A stretch of 64,000 nt of DNA from Mycobacterium genavense ATCC 51234 (GTDB lineage: Bacteria > Actinomycetota > Actinomycetes > Mycobacteriales > Mycobacteriaceae), in assembly GCF_000526915.1 (NCBI RefSeq), contig NZ_JAGZ01000003.1, positions 124,001 through 188,000 on the forward strand, given 5' to 3'. Positions within the stretch are counted from its first letter, which is position 1; each line of letters starts with the position of its first letter. Positions 46,006 to 56,300 of this stretch are shown one piece after another. Below the pieces are notes generated by a model, which worked only from the letters and a program-made list of their open reading frames with translations, was not told where the DNA came from and searched no databases. The translations under genes were made by a program, and so were the position numbers.

Positions 46006-46011
46006 AGAATG
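46006..46011 (+). promoter_or_regulatory. Possible -10 element (TAGAAT) of rbpA
   Basis: TAGAAT lies 46 bases before the rbpA start codon and matches the mycobacterial sigma-A -10 pattern (TANNNT). A convincing -35 hexamer was not found at 16-18 bases upstream, which is common for mycobacterial promoters. Position and match only; not proven. Confidence 0.4.
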
Positions 46012-46057
46012 CGTAGCCGGAGTTTAGAGCTCAGAGCAATCAAAAGGAGTAACAGCC

Positions 46058-46393
46058 ATGGCTGATCGTGTACTGAGGGGCAGTCGCCTCGGAGCCGTGA
46101 GCTATGAGACCGACCGCAACCACGACCTGGCTCCGCGTCAGGTCGCGAAGTACCGCACCGAGAACGGCGAGGAATTCGAGGTTCCGTTCGCCGACGACGC
46201 CGACATCCCCGGCACCTGGCTGTGCCGCAACGGTATGGAAGGCACCTTGATCGAGGGTGACCTGCCCGAGCCGAAGAAGGTCAAGCCGCCGCGCACGCAC
46301 TGGGACATGCTGTTGGAGCGCCGCACCGTCGAGGAACTCGAAGAGCTGCTCAAGGAGCGCCTCGAGCTGATCCGGTCCAAGCGGCGCGGCTGA
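46058..46393 (+). CDS. rbpA: RNA polymerase-binding protein RbpA
   Basis: A 111-residue homologue of RbpA (Rv2050), an essential actinobacterial factor that binds RNA polymerase and sigma-A and stabilises the open promoter complex. The order is an N-terminal tail (MADRVLRGSRLGAVSYETDR), a core beta domain (EEFEVPFADDADIPGTWLCR), a basic linker (EPKKVKPPRTHWDMLLERR) and the C-terminal sigma-interaction helix (TVEELEELLKERLELIRSKR). All parts and the length match the known protein. The Shine-Dalgarno AAAAGGAG is eight bases before the ATG. It is a single-gene unit, convergent with ppm1. Confidence 0.98.
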   Translation: MADRVLRGSRLGAVSYETDRNHDLAPRQVAKYRTENGEEFEVPFADDADIPGTWLCRNGMEGTLIEGDLPEPKKVKPPRTHWDMLLERRTVEELEELLKERLELIRSKRRG

Positions 46394-46405
46394 CCGCCCC
46401 TTCGA

Positions 46406-47200
46406 TTAGGCGCGGTTGGCGGCCCGAGCGGCCCGAGCGCCGTTCCGGCGGCTCTCAATGCCCCACTTCGCGACCTTGACCAGCGCCTCGCGAATGTTGG
46501 ATCCGGTCATCTTGGAGACGCCGAGTTCGCGCTCGGTGAAGGTGATCGGCACCTCGACCACGATGAACCCGCTGTCGAGGCTGCGCCGGGTCAGGTCGAT
46601 CTGGAAGCAGTAGCCCTTGGACTCCACGCCGTCGAGATCGATCGCTTCGAGGACCTCGCGGCGATAGGCGCGGTAGCCGGCGGTGATGTCATGGATGTCG
46701 ATGTCGAGTGCCAGCCGCGCGTAGGTGTTGGCGGTCCAGGACAGCGCCCAGCGCCGCTTCGGCCAATTTCGTACCGCGCCGCCCTCGACATAGCGTGAAC
46801 CGATGGCAAGGTCGGCTCCGGAGTCGACCGCGTCCAGCAGCCGGCGCAGCTGCTCGGGCGCGTGACTGCCGTCGGCATCCATCTCGACGAGCACCGCGTA
46901 GTCCCGGCTCAAGCCCCAGCCGAAACCTGCGAGGTAGGCGGCGCCGAGGCCGTCCTTGGCCGTGCGGTGCATGACGTGGGTCCTACCGCCGTCGGCGGCG
47001 GCCAGCTCGTCGGCGAGGTCGCCGGTGCCGTCGGGGCTGCCGTCGTCGACGATCAGCACGTGCACGTCTGGGCAGGAGTCCGTCAGGCGCCGGTGGATCA
47101 GCGGCAGGTTCTCCCGCTCGTTGAACGTCGGGATGATAACCAGGACACGCTGGCTGGGACGATTGCCCGGGGCCCGGGTCGCCTGCTCGCCCGTGGTCAT
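46406..47200 (-). CDS. ppm1: Polyprenol-phosphate mannosyltransferase (Ppm catalytic domain)
   Basis: A 264-residue GT2 glycosyltransferase (dolichol-phosphate-mannose synthase type) that transfers mannose from GDP-mannose to polyprenyl phosphate, the donor for lipomannan, lipoarabinomannan and protein mannosylation. Motifs: [40 protein letters not shown], the DXD-like [14 protein letters not shown], and [19 protein letters not shown]. It corresponds to the second half of M. tuberculosis Ppm1 (Rv2051c). Here it is a separate gene whose ATG overlaps the stop of the acyltransferase gene (ATGA), as in M. smegmatis. It has no membrane segment of its own, so it likely depends on the partner for membrane location. 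Confidence 0.95.
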   Translation of the reverse strand: MTTGEQATRAPGNRPSQRVLVIIPTFNERENLPLIHRRLTDSCPDVHVLIVDDGSPDGTGDLADELAAADGGRTHVMHRTAKDGLGAAYLAGFGWGLSRDYAVLVEMDADGSHAPEQLRRLLDAVDSGADLAIGSRYVEGGAVRNWPKRRWALSWTANTYARLALDIDIHDITAGYRAYRREVLEAIDLDGVESKGYCFQIDLTRRSLDSGFIVVEVPITFTERELGVSKMTGSNIREALVKVAKWGIESRRNGARAARAANRA

Positions 47201-49191
47201 TTATCTCCTCTGTGTCGCCCGAGATAACGCGGTTTTCGGCCGCCCTTTTGGTGGAGCGGAGTGTAGTCGCCGGCGGTGTCCGGCGCAGCGTCGTGCACGG
47301 TCGTCGGGGCTTCCTCGTCGGGCCGGAGTTCGTCCAGGGCCGCTCCGCCGTCTGCGGCCGACGGCCTGGACCGCCGCCGAATCGGACGCGGGAAGCTCCC
47401 ATTGTGCCGTATTCCGGCCAGAATGACCGCTCCGGCCGCCGCAACCAGGACCCATTGCACAATCGGTGCCCATCGGGTTGCCGGTGTCAGCTTGGTCGTG
47501 AGGCGTGCCTGGATGTCCAGGTAGGCGGGCCGGAAGAAATCGGTGCGGACCAACTCGGCGCCGTCCGGGGCGATCACGGCACTGATCCCGGTGGTGCCGG
47601 CGACCACGACGTACCGGTCGTGCTCGACGGCCCGAACCTTGGCGAACGCCAGCTGTTGCTCACTCATGCGTTTGTTGAAGGTGGCGTTGTTGGCGGGCAC
47701 CGCCAGCAGTTGGGCGCCGTTGAGCACGGCCTTGCGCGGCACCCGGTCGAAGATCACCTCCCAGCAGGTGGCCACGCCGACGGGCACGCCGGCGATCTGC
47801 ACCACGTCGGTGCTTTTGCCGGGTACGAAGTTGCCGGCCAGTCCGGCATAGCCGGACAGGCGCTCGAACAGCCACCGCATCGGCAGGTACTCCCCGAACG
47901 GCTGGACGATCTCCTTGTCGTGGCGGTCGGCCGGTCCGGTGACCGGGTTCCAGACGATGGCGGTGTTGGTGTACTGCACGGGTCCTTGTTCGGTGCCCGG
48001 CACGGCCAGTACCGAACCGATCAGGATCGGGGCGTTGATCGCATGGGCTGCTTCCGCGATCCGTTGGGCGGCATCGGCGTTGACGAAGGGATCGATGTCC
48101 GAGGAGTCCTCGGGCCAGATGACGAATTGCGGTTGCGGGGCGGCCCCCGCTCGGACGTCCTCGGCCAGTCGCAGAGTTTCGTCGACATGGTTGTCCAGCA
48201 CCGCTCGCCGTTGCTCGTTGAAGCCGAGGCCCAGCCGCGGCACGTTGCCCTGCACGGCCGCGACGGTGACCGTCGGTTCGCCACCGGATCCGGCGCCGGA
48301 GTGCCGCACCTGCGGCCACACCATGACCGCGGCGAACAACACCAGGCAGAAGCAGACACCGGGAAACACCACCGCCGGCGGCGGCGCGCCTTCCTCGCCG
48401 GTGTCCTCGTCCGGGACGTCGCTGCGCGTTCGGCTGCCGGTCCGCCACCAGTCGACGATTTCCAGCGCGATCGCGGTGACGCAGAAGCCGAGCAGCACGA
48501 CACCGAAGGAGAGCAGCGACACCCCGCCGAGTTGAACCAACGGCAGTAGCGGCCCATCGGCCTGCCCGTAAGCCCCCGCGCCCCAGGGAAAGCCGCCGAA
48601 CGGCACGATCGACTTCAGCCACTCCTGGGCTGCCCACAGCGCCGCGAACCACAGCGGCCAGCCGGGCAGTCGACGCACCACGATGGCGAAGAAGCCGAAG
48701 ATGCCGGGAAACAGCGCACACATCGTGGCCAGCGCAAGCCACGGGACGGCGCCGACCAGCAGGCTGATCCACAGCAGCAGCGGTGCATAAAACGCCAGCC
48801 CGAACAGGAATCCGTAGCCGAATCCGCCCGCCAGGGTGGTGGCGGCATGTTTGAGCACCCACGCCAGCAGCGCGGCGGCGACGACGGCGGCCCACCACCA
48901 GTTCACCGACGGGAAGCTGGCACAGAGCAGGGCTCCGCCGCCGAGGGTGGCCGCCAGCCGCGGCAGCCGGGGCCGCAGCGCGGCGCCCATGCCGGGCAGT
49001 CGCGCCGCCGCCCCCTTGCCCAACCGTGCGATCCCGCGGGCCGGCGCGGTGGCCAGCCGAGCGGCCAGGCCCGGGCGGCTGGGGTGCGGCTCGGCTTCGT
49101 CGGGGTCGAGATCGTCGTCGTCGCCGTCGTCGTAAAGGTCGTCGTCGAGATCGGCGGCGTCGTCGCGGCGGTCGGCTTCGTCGTCAGCCAT
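47197..49191 (-). CDS. lnt: Apolipoprotein N-acyltransferase
   Basis: A 664-residue membrane enzyme that adds the third fatty acid to the N-terminal cysteine of lipoproteins. The N-terminus is very acidic ([20 protein letters not shown]). About seven membrane helices lie in residues 80-300. The nitrilase-like periplasmic domain follows, with the catalytic Glu in [11 protein letters not shown], the Lys in [13 protein letters not shown] and the Cys in [11 protein letters not shown] last helix and a basic tail follow ([16 protein letters not shown]). It equals the first domain of Rv2051c. It overlaps the end of the amidohydrolase gene by eight bases and the start of ppm1 by four. The many lipoproteins of this window (EfeO, LppI, the sugar-binding protein) are its expected substrates. 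Confidence 0.95.
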   Translation of the reverse strand: MADDEADRRDDAADLDDDLYDDGDDDDLDPDEAEPHPSRPGLAARLATAPARGIARLGKGAAARLPGMGAALRPRLPRLAATLGGGALLCASFPSVNWWWAAVVAAALLAWVLKHAATTLAGGFGYGFLFGLAFYAPLLLWISLLVGAVPWLALATMCALFPGIFGFFAIVVRRLPGWPLWFAALWAAQEWLKSIVPFGGFPWGAGAYGQADGPLLPLVQLGGVSLLSFGVVLLGFCVTAIALEIVDWWRTGSRTRSDVPDEDTGEEGAPPPAVVFPGVCFCLVLFAAVMVWPQVRHSGAGSGGEPTVTVAAVQGNVPRLGLGFNEQRRAVLDNHVDETLRLAEDVRAGAAPQPQFVIWPEDSSDIDPFVNADAAQRIAEAAHAINAPILIGSVLAVPGTEQGPVQYTNTAIVWNPVTGPADRHDKEIVQPFGEYLPMRWLFERLSGYAGLAGNFVPGKSTDVVQIAGVPVGVATCWEVIFDRVPRKAVLNGAQLLAVPANNATFNKRMSEQQLAFAKVRAVEHDRYVVVAGTTGISAVIAPDGAELVRTDFFRPAYLDIQARLTTKLTPATRWAPIVQWVLVAAAGAVILAGIRHNGSFPRPIRRRSRPSAADGGAALDELRPDEEAPTTVHDAAPDTAGDYTPLHQKGGRKPRYLGRHRGDK

Positions 49192-50788
49192 GGATGACAG
49201 CACCCCGGTGCACGGTCCGCCGGCACCGCGGCAAGTCGGCGGTCGGGTCCAACCGGGGCAACGCGGGAACCCGCGACCGCGGATCGGTCGACCACCGCTG
49301 GACACTGTCATCCGGGGCGTGGACGTCGAGGTCGCCGGCGTCCCACACCACGTACGACGCCGGAGCACCGGGCACCAGGGTCCCCATGTTGTCGTCCCGC
49401 ACACCGCAGGCGCGCCAGCCGCCGCGGGTGGCACCGGCGAACGCGGCCCGGGCCGACACGCCACTGTCCGCGGTGCGGTGGTGGACCGCCGCGCGCACGC
49501 TGGCCCACGGGTCGAGACCCGTCACCGGGGCGTCAGAACCTAGCGCGAGGGGCACGCCTTGGGATGCTAACAGCGCAAGCGGATTGAGCGGGCCGGCTCG
49601 TTCGGCACCGAGACGGTCGGCGTACATGCCGTCGCGACCACCCCAAAGCGCGTCGAAGTTGGGCTGCACGCTGGCGATGACACCCCAGGCGCCCAGCTTG
49701 GCCGCTTGGTCGGCGGTCACCATCTCGAGGTGCTCCAGCCGGTGCCCGCAACGGGCGACGGCGACGGCCCCGAGGTCGGCGACGACTCGTTCCAACGCGT
49801 CGACCGCGGCCGAGACCGCGGCGTCGCCGATGACATGGAAACCGGCCGTCACCTGCGCCTCGGTGCATGCCCGTAGATGGGCTTCGATGACGTCGGCATC
49901 GAGGTAGCAGGTGCCGACGCGGTCCGGCGCATCGGCGTAGGGCTCGTGCAGCCAGGCCGTGTGCGACCCCAGGGCACCGTCGACGAACAGGTCACCGGCC
50001 AGCCCGCGGGCGCCGGTCCGCTCCATCAGCGCGCGGGCCTGCGCGGCGGTGCTGACCGCTTCACCCCAGTAGCCGATCACCTCGACGCCGTGGTCGAGGG
50101 CGCGCAGCCGCAGCCAGTCGTCGAGGCCACCGATCTCGGGTCCCGCGCATTCGTGTACGGCGACGATGCCGGCGGCGGCCGCGGCTCCCAGGGCGGCGGT
50201 CCTAGCCTGCTCCAGCTGCGTAGCGGTCAGCAAGCTGCAGGCGGCGGCTCGGACCAGGTGGTGGGCGTCGCCGGCCAGCGGCCGGTCGGCGGTGAATCCG
50301 CGGGCAGCCTTTAGCTCCGGGACCAGCCTGCGCAGGCCCGTCGAAGCCAGCGCCGAGTGGACGTCGACGCGCGCCAAGTAGGCCGGCCGGTTACCGAGCA
50401 CCGCGTCGAGCTCGGCGGTGGACGGCGGGCTGTTCTCCGGCCACGACGACTCGTCCCAACCATGTCCCCAGATCGCCTCGCCCGGGTGGGCAGCGGCGTA
50501 GTCGGCAACCATCCGCAGGCATTGCCCGAGCGAGGGCGTCTCCCGCAGATCCAGCCCGCTGAGCGTGAGCCCGGTCGCCGTCAGATGAATGTGACTGTCC
50601 ACAAATCCCGGGGTGACGAAGCCGCCCTCGAGATCCACCACGTCGGCGTCGGGAAATTGTCGGCGACCAACGTCATCGCTACCCAGCCACGCAACGACGT
50701 CGCCGCGCACCGCCATCGCGGTCGCGTCGGGATGGGAGGGGCTGTGCACCCGCCCGTTCAGCAGCAGCGTGGTCAGAATCGGGGTCAC
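49184..50788 (-). CDS. Amidohydrolase family protein, YtcJ-like (Rv2052c homologue)
   Basis: A 534-residue metal-dependent hydrolase of the YtcJ/exoenzyme-regulatory AepA type. The metal motif HxH is His66-Ile-His68 in [16 protein letters not shown]. The amidohydrolase barrel continues with [20 protein letters not shown] and [20 protein letters not shown], the latter with a likely ligand histidine, and [20 protein letters not shown] with the conserved Asp. It has the same length as Rv2052c (534). The physiological substrate is unknown (amides, formamides or cyclic amides are typical of the family). It is the first gene of a three-gene unit with lnt and ppm1. Confidence 0.92.
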   Translation of the reverse strand: MTPILTTLLLNGRVHSPSHPDATAMAVRGDVVAWLGSDDVGRRQFPDADVVDLEGGFVTPGFVDSHIHLTATGLTLSGLDLRETPSLGQCLRMVADYAAAHPGEAIWGHGWDESSWPENSPPSTAELDAVLGNRPAYLARVDVHSALASTGLRRLVPELKAARGFTADRPLAGDAHHLVRAAACSLLTATQLEQARTAALGAAAAAGIVAVHECAGPEIGGLDDWLRLRALDHGVEVIGYWGEAVSTAAQARALMERTGARGLAGDLFVDGALGSHTAWLHEPYADAPDRVGTCYLDADVIEAHLRACTEAQVTAGFHVIGDAAVSAAVDALERVVADLGAVAVARCGHRLEHLEMVTADQAAKLGAWGVIASVQPNFDALWGGRDGMYADRLGAERAGPLNPLALLASQGVPLALGSDAPVTGLDPWASVRAAVHHRTADSGVSARAAFAGATRGGWRACGVRDDNMGTLVPGAPASYVVWDAGDLDVHAPDDSVQRWSTDPRSRVPALPRLDPTADLPRCRRTVHRGAVIHG

Positions 50789-50822
50789 ACCGCAAAACTA
50801 CGTGCAGCGGCGCCGGGCGCCG

Positions 50823-51356
50823 TCAGTTCGGGCCGACCGCGTATCGGGGGCCGCCCCAGTGCTCGGGCTCGCCGGTAACGGGTCGGTTCAACGCCGCCGG
50901 CTCGACATCGTGGACGTCGATGACCTCGCCGTCGATGTAGTCATTCCTGGTGAAGCTCTCGGTGAAGGTCGACGCGTAGCTCAGCAGCGGTGCGCTGCGC
51001 CCGAAACTGCGCAGCGCGATCCGGGTCACGCCGGGCCCGGCGGCCGAGCGCACCGGCGGAAGCAGCAGCAGCATGCCCAGGACCGTCGTGACGAACCCCG
51101 GGACGAGGACCAGCGCCGTCGCCACCGTCACCAGCGCGCCGTCGCCCAGGGTGGTGCGCGGTTCCTTGCGACCGGAGCGCAGCTGCCCGAGGTCGCGAAT
51201 CAGCTGCGATCCCGCGATCGGCGCCAACAGGCCCCAGCCGAGAACGAACGTGACCAGCAGACCCAGCAGGGTCCAGCCCCAGCCGACCGTCGAGATCAGC
51301 GCGAAGACCGTCGCCAGTTCGACGACGGCGTACAAGAGTAACAACCGGCGCACCAT
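50823..51356 (-). CDS. fxsA: FxsA family membrane protein (Rv2053c homologue)
   Basis: A 177-residue membrane protein of the FxsA family (in E. coli linked to exclusion of phage T7 by F plasmids; its cell role is unknown). Three hydrophobic segments are visible (LLLLYAVVELATVFALISTV, LLVTFVLGWGLLAP, and TALVLVPGFVTTVLGMLLLL, which includes the FxsA signature PGFxTDxxG with T in place of D). The C-terminal 50 residues are polar. The ATG at 51356 is chosen because it begins the hydrophobic domain. It lies 34 bases upstream of the amidohydrolase gene on the same strand and is divergent to the dienelactone hydrolase gene. Confidence 0.93.
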   Translation of the reverse strand: MVRRLLLLYAVVELATVFALISTVGWGWTLLGLLVTFVLGWGLLAPIAGSQLIRDLGQLRSGRKEPRTTLGDGALVTVATALVLVPGFVTTVLGMLLLLPPVRSAAGPGVTRIALRSFGRSAPLLSYASTFTESFTRNDYIDGEVIDVHDVEPAALNRPVTGEPEHWGGPRYAVGPN

Positions 51357-51429
51357 GTGATTCCAACGTCTGCGGGTCGCACCCGAGTTCCCCCGGTGAT
51401 CGGTGTCGCGGCTGCAGTTAGATGACGAT

Positions 51430-52125
51430 ATGACCACGATTGAGCTCGATACCCCGGACGGACCGATCGACGCGCTGCTGAGCATTCCGCACGGGACCGG
51501 CCCCTGGCCCGGTGTGGTGGTGATTCACGACGCCTTCGGCTACGGCCGGGACAAGCAGTCGATCAACGACCGCATCGCGCGGGCCGGCTATCTGGCGCTG
51601 ACGCCGAATATGTACGCGCGCGGCGGGCGCATCCGTTGCATCACCCGGGTGATGCGCGAGCTGATGACGCAGCGCGGCCGTGCTCTCGACGACATTCTCG
51701 CCGCCCGCGATCACCTGCAGGGCCGGCCGGACTGTACCGGGCAGGTGGGAATCGCCGGCTTCTGCATGGGCGGCCAATTCGCACTCATCATGTCGCCCAA
51801 GGGCTTTGGGGCTTCGGCGCCGTTCTACGGCGCTCCCCTGCCGCGTCACCTCAACGATGCGCTGGAGGGGGCATGCCCGATCGTGGCGAGTTTCGGCGCG
51901 CGCGTCCTGCTGGGCAAGGGCGCACCCGAGAAGTTGCGGGAAGTGCTGGCGGCCAAGCAGATCGCCAATGACGTCAAGGTCTACCCCGGCGCCGGGCACA
52001 GCTTCGCGAACACCTTGCCCGGCCAACCCCTGCTGCGAATCGCGGGTTTCGGCTACGACGACGCCGCGACCGAAGACGCCTGGAGTCGGGTCTTCACGTT
52101 CTTCGGGGAGCACCTAACGGCGTAG
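51430..52125 (+). CDS. Dienelactone hydrolase family protein (Rv2054 homologue)
   Basis: A 231-residue alpha/beta hydrolase of the dienelactone hydrolase family. The nucleophile is a cysteine, Cys112, in VGIAGFCMGGQFAL. The histidine is in YPGAGHSFANTLPG and the acid is probably the Asp/Glu of the beta-7 strand region. The N-terminal strand IELDTPDGPIDALLSIPHG and PGVVVIHDAFGYG match the family. The ATG at 51430 starts the conserved part; there is no clear Shine-Dalgarno. The natural ester or lactone substrate is unknown. It is divergent to fxsA, as in M. tuberculosis. Confidence 0.93.
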   Translation: MTTIELDTPDGPIDALLSIPHGTGPWPGVVVIHDAFGYGRDKQSINDRIARAGYLALTPNMYARGGRIRCITRVMRELMTQRGRALDDILAARDHLQGRPDCTGQVGIAGFCMGGQFALIMSPKGFGASAPFYGAPLPRHLNDALEGACPIVASFGARVLLGKGAPEKLREVLAAKQIANDVKVYPGAGHSFANTLPGQPLLRIAGFGYDDAATEDAWSRVFTFFGEHLTA

Positions 52126-52970
52126 CTTGTCCGATACGACGCCGGCGAAGGTGTGGGTATCGCCGGGCCAGCGCGCCGAGATGTAGTTGCCGTCATCGAC
52201 GACGAATGCGGGCCGTGAGTCGGTCACGGTGTCCCGCGCCATTCCGGAAGACTTCAGCCGCCAGTGCGGCGTGCCACGTTCGACGTCGCGGAAATCCGCC
52301 GGATCTTCAAGCGCGCGAGTGACTTCCGATTGCACGGACATGTAGCCGGCAGGCTGGCCGGGTTGCTCGGGGTACGTCCGATAGTAGTCCGGATCCCAGA
52401 ACCGGGTGATCCGGGTCAGCCGCCACGCCAGCCGCTCCATCGCCCAGGTGAGCGCGGTGGTCTTGCGTCCGTAGAGCACCGAACGACCCGTGGCGGGATC
52501 GACGCTGCGCGCGGCCAGCAGCACACCGTGACAGATCGCGGCCACGATCAGGTCGCGGGCGAAGGCATCGACCACCGGGCGTTGCAGGATGTCGTTGTCG
52601 AGGTAACTGCGCATCCCGCGGGCGCGATGCCCGCCCGGCAGCAGCAACGCGTCGATGCCGTCCAGCGTGACGGCCTTCCAGCGGGCGGGATGCCGGTACT
52701 CCGGCGAGCGCACCATCGCGGCGTAGGCGTCGCGGCCCTTGGTGTTGGCGCGCAGCGCCAGCCCGACAAGCGGGAAGGAACTCAATATTGGTAGCGCGGA
52801 CCAGATGTCGAGGCCCCGGCCGGTCACCATGACGTCGTCGGCCACACGGCCGTGCCGCTTTCGGTCGCGAAGATCACCCGGTGACCGTTGTCGGTCAGGA
52901 CCCGCCAGCTGACCGCGACCTCGGTCGGGTCGAAGTCCCGGTCCGGGATCGGCATCAGCACGGTGCTCAT
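52114..52970 (-). pseudogene. DJ-1/PfpI (class I glutamine amidotransferase-like) gene, frameshifted
   Basis: The start MSTVLMPIPDRDFDPTEVAV with SWRVLTDNGHRVIFATESGT is typical of a PfpI/DJ-1-type protein. At 52841-52844 one base of a short run seems missing. The continuation ADDVMVTGRGLDIWSALPIL, DALLLPGGHRARGMRSYLDN and the nucleophile elbow VAAICHGVLLAARS (with the cysteine) are in the next frame. Restored length is about 285 residues. As written the first frame gives a 49-residue peptide only, but re-initiation at the ATG of MVTGRG cannot be excluded. No counterpart lies here in M. tuberculosis. Confidence 0.75.
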
Positions 52971-52977
52971 CGAGGCG

Positions 52978-53373
52978 TTAGCCCGGGGCCACTCGGAGTT
53001 CGAGCCCGATGTTGTTTTCCATGCCGCCGCGCAGCTTGCTGAAGAAGCTGAACACCGTGCCGACGATGCCGTAACGCTCACCGATCGCGTCGTAAACTGC
53101 GCCGGTGTGCGACTTGTCGAGCACGGTTGCGATGCCCTCGACCGCCTCGCTCGTCGGCCGACCGCGCATGGTGCAGGTGGCCATCGTCACGCGCGGCGTA
53201 TTGCGAATCCGCTTGACCTTCCACGAGTTTCCCTGCGTGATCACCAGCAGCCGGTCGCCGCGCTCCTCGTCCAGAGCGGTCCAGACCGGAGTCGGCTTGG
53301 CGCGGCCGTCCTTGGTGAAGGTGGTCAGCAGGATGTACTGGGCCTTGGCGAGGTCGGCAAAGGTGGGCGTCAC
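52978..53373 (-). CDS. PPOX-class F420/FMN-dependent protein (Rv2061c homologue)
   Basis: A 131-residue split-barrel flavin/deazaflavin-binding protein of the pyridoxamine 5'-phosphate oxidase-like class, in mycobacteria mostly F420H2-dependent. Conserved parts are AKAQYILLTTFTKDGRAKPT followed by PVWTA, the cofactor strand DRLLVITQGNSWKVKRIRN and MATCTMRGRPTSEAVEGIA. The length and position next to cobN match Rv2061c (134). It follows cobN by 18 bases on the same strand and is followed by the PfpI pseudogene seven bases later. The substrate is unknown. Confidence 0.92.
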   Translation of the reverse strand: MTPTFADLAKAQYILLTTFTKDGRAKPTPVWTALDEERGDRLLVITQGNSWKVKRIRNTPRVTMATCTMRGRPTSEAVEGIATVLDKSHTGAVYDAIGERYGIVGTVFSFFSKLRGGMENNIGLELRVAPG

Positions 53374-53391
53374 GGTCTCAACCTACCTGTG

Positions 53392-56300
53392 TCAGCCCTC
53401 CAAGTCGCCCTCTGTTTCCAGCAGCGTCTGGCGCAGCCCGTCCAAGGTTTCCGGTTGCGGCTCGGCCCACATGCCGCGACCGGCGGCCTCCAACAGTCGT
53501 TCGGCCATGCCGTGCAGCGCCCACGGATTGGATTCCGTCATGAATTTGCGGTTCTCCGGATCCAGCACGTAGCGCTCGGTCAGCTGCTCATACATCCAGT
53601 CCGCCATCACCCCGGCGGTGGCGTCGTAGCCGAACAGATAGTCGACGGTGGCGGCCATCTCGAATGCCCCCTTGTAGCCGTGCCGGCGCATCGCGGCCAT
53701 CCAGCGGGGGTTGACCACCCGGGCCCGAAACACCCGCGTGGTCTCCTCGGACAGCGTGCGGGTGCGGATCGCGTCGGGGCGGGTGTTGTCGCCGATGTAG
53801 GCGGCCGGCGCCTTGCCGGTCAGCGCTCGCACCGTGGCGACCATGCCGCCGTGGTACTGGAAGCAGTCGTCGGAGTCCGCGATGTCGTGTTCGCGGGTGT
53901 CGGTGTTTTTGGCGGCCACTGCAATTCGCCGGTACTGGCGGTTCATGTCGTCGACCGCCTCGCGACCGTCGAGATCGCGGCCGTAGGCGAAGCCGCCCCA
54001 GGCGGTGTACACCTGGGCGAGGTCGGCATCGTCGCGCCAGTTCCGGCTGTCGATCAGCTGCAGCAGCCCGGCGCCGTAGGTGCCCGGCTTGGATCCGAAA
54101 ATCCTGGTGGTGGCCCGCCGTTGGTCGCCGTGCTGAGCCAGGTCGGCTTGCGCGTGGGCGCGGACGTAGTTGTCGTCGGCGGGCTCGTCGAGGTCGGCGA
54201 CCAGCCGGACCGCGTCGTCGAGCATCGTCACGACATGCGGGAACGCATCGCGGAAGAACCCGGAGATCCGCACCGTGACGTCGATGCGTGGCCGGCCCAG
54301 CTCGGCCGGCGAGATCGGTGTCAGACCCACCACGCGCCGTGAGGCGTCGTCCCACACCGGCCGAACACCCAGCAGCGCAAGAACTTCGGCGATGTCGTCG
54401 CCGGCGGTGCGCATCGCCGAGGTGCCCCAGACCGACAGGCCCACCGACTGCGGCCACTCCCCATGGTCGTTGCGGTACCGCGCTAGCAGCGAATCGGCAA
54501 GGGCGACGCCGGCTTCCCAGGCCAGACGGGATGGTATCGCCTTAGGGTCGACGGAGTAGAAGTTGCGGCCGGTGGGCAGCACGTTGACCAGGCCGCGCAG
54601 CGGGGAGCCGGACGGGCCGGCCGGAATGAACCGGCCGTCCAGCGCTCGCAGCACCTGGTCGATCTCCGAGGAGGTGCCGGCCAGCCGGGGTATCACCTCG
54701 GTGGCCGCGAACCGTAACACGTTGGCCACGTCGGCGTTGCCGGTGATCGTGTCCGCGGCCGCGGGATCCCAGCGGCTCGCTTGCAGCGCTGCGACCAGTT
54801 CGCGGGCGGCGGCCTCGGTTTGATCGACGGTGGTCCGCTCGTCGGTGCCGTCTTCGGCGAGGCCGAGCGCTTGTCGCAGGCCGGGGATCGTCTGCTCGCC
54901 GCCGAACAGCTGGCGGGCCCGCAAGATCGCGAGTACCAGGTCGAGTTCGCCTTCGCCCGTGGGCTTTTGTCCGAGGATGTGCAGGCCGTCGCGGATCTGC
55001 ACATCCTTGATCTCACACAACCAGCCGTCGACGTGCAGCAGCATGTCGTCGAAGGAGTCTTCTTCGGGCCGTTCGGTCAGGCCCAGATCATGGTCCATCT
55101 TGGCGGCGCGGATCAGCGTCCAGATCTGCTGCCGGATGGCGGGTAACTTGCCGGGATCCAGCGCGGCGACGTTGGCGTGCTCGTCGAGCAGTTGCTCCAA
55201 ACGCGCGATGTCGCCGTAGCTTTCGGCGCGGGCCATCGGGGGGATCAGATGATCGACGAGCACCGCGTGCGCCCGCCGCTTGGCCTGGGTGCCCTCGCCG
55301 GGATCGTTGACCAAGAACGGGTAGATCATCGGCAGGTTGCCCAGTGCGGCATCGGATCCGCAGGCCGCCGACATGCCCAGCGTCTTGCCCGGAAGCCACT
55401 CCAGGTTGCCGTGCTTGCCCAGGTGCACCACGGCATGCGATCCGAATCCGGCGTCCAGCCAGTGGTAGGCGGCCAGGTAGTGGTGGCTGGGTGGCAGGTC
55501 CGGATCGTGGTAGATGGCGACGGGGTTCTCGCCGAACCCGCGGGGCGGCTGCACCAGCAACACCAGATTGTCGGATTGCATTGCGGCGATGACGATCTCG
55601 CCGTCGGGATCGTTGGTGCGGTCCACGAACAGCTCGCCGGGCGCCGGGCCCCAATGGGTCTCGACGGCGTCGCGGAATTCTTCGGGCAGCGTGGCGAACC
55701 AGGCGCGGTAGTCCTTGGCGGACACCCTGACCGGGTTGCCGGCGAGTTGCTCTTCGGTGAGCCAGTCGGGGTCTTGCCCGCCGCGTTCGATCAGCGCGTG
55801 GATCAGGGCGTCCCCGTCGCCCGCCTCGAGACCGGGCAGGTCGCCGACCCGGTAGCCGGCGTCGCGCATCGCGCGCAGCAGGGCGACCGCGCTGGCCGGG
55901 GTGTCCAACCCGACCGCGTTGCCGATGCGGGCGTGTTTGGTGGGATACGCCGAGAAAACCAGGGCCACCCGCTTGTCGGCGGGAGCGACGAACCGCAGCC
56001 GCGCGTACCGGATGGCCAGCCCCGCGACCCGCGCGCAACGCTCCGAGTCGGCGACATAGGAGATCAGCCCGTCGTCGTCGATCTCTTTGAACGAGAACGG
56101 GACGGTGATGATGCGCCCGTCGAACTCGGGCACCGCCACCTGAGTCGCGACATCCAACGGGGACAGGCCGTCGTCGTTGTCGTTCCACTGAGCCCGCGAG
56201 CTCGTCAGGCACAGACCCTGCAAGATCGGAATATCCAGGGCGGCAAGGTGTTCGACGTTCCAGCTGTCGTCGTCCCCGCCGGCGGACACGGCCGCGGGCT

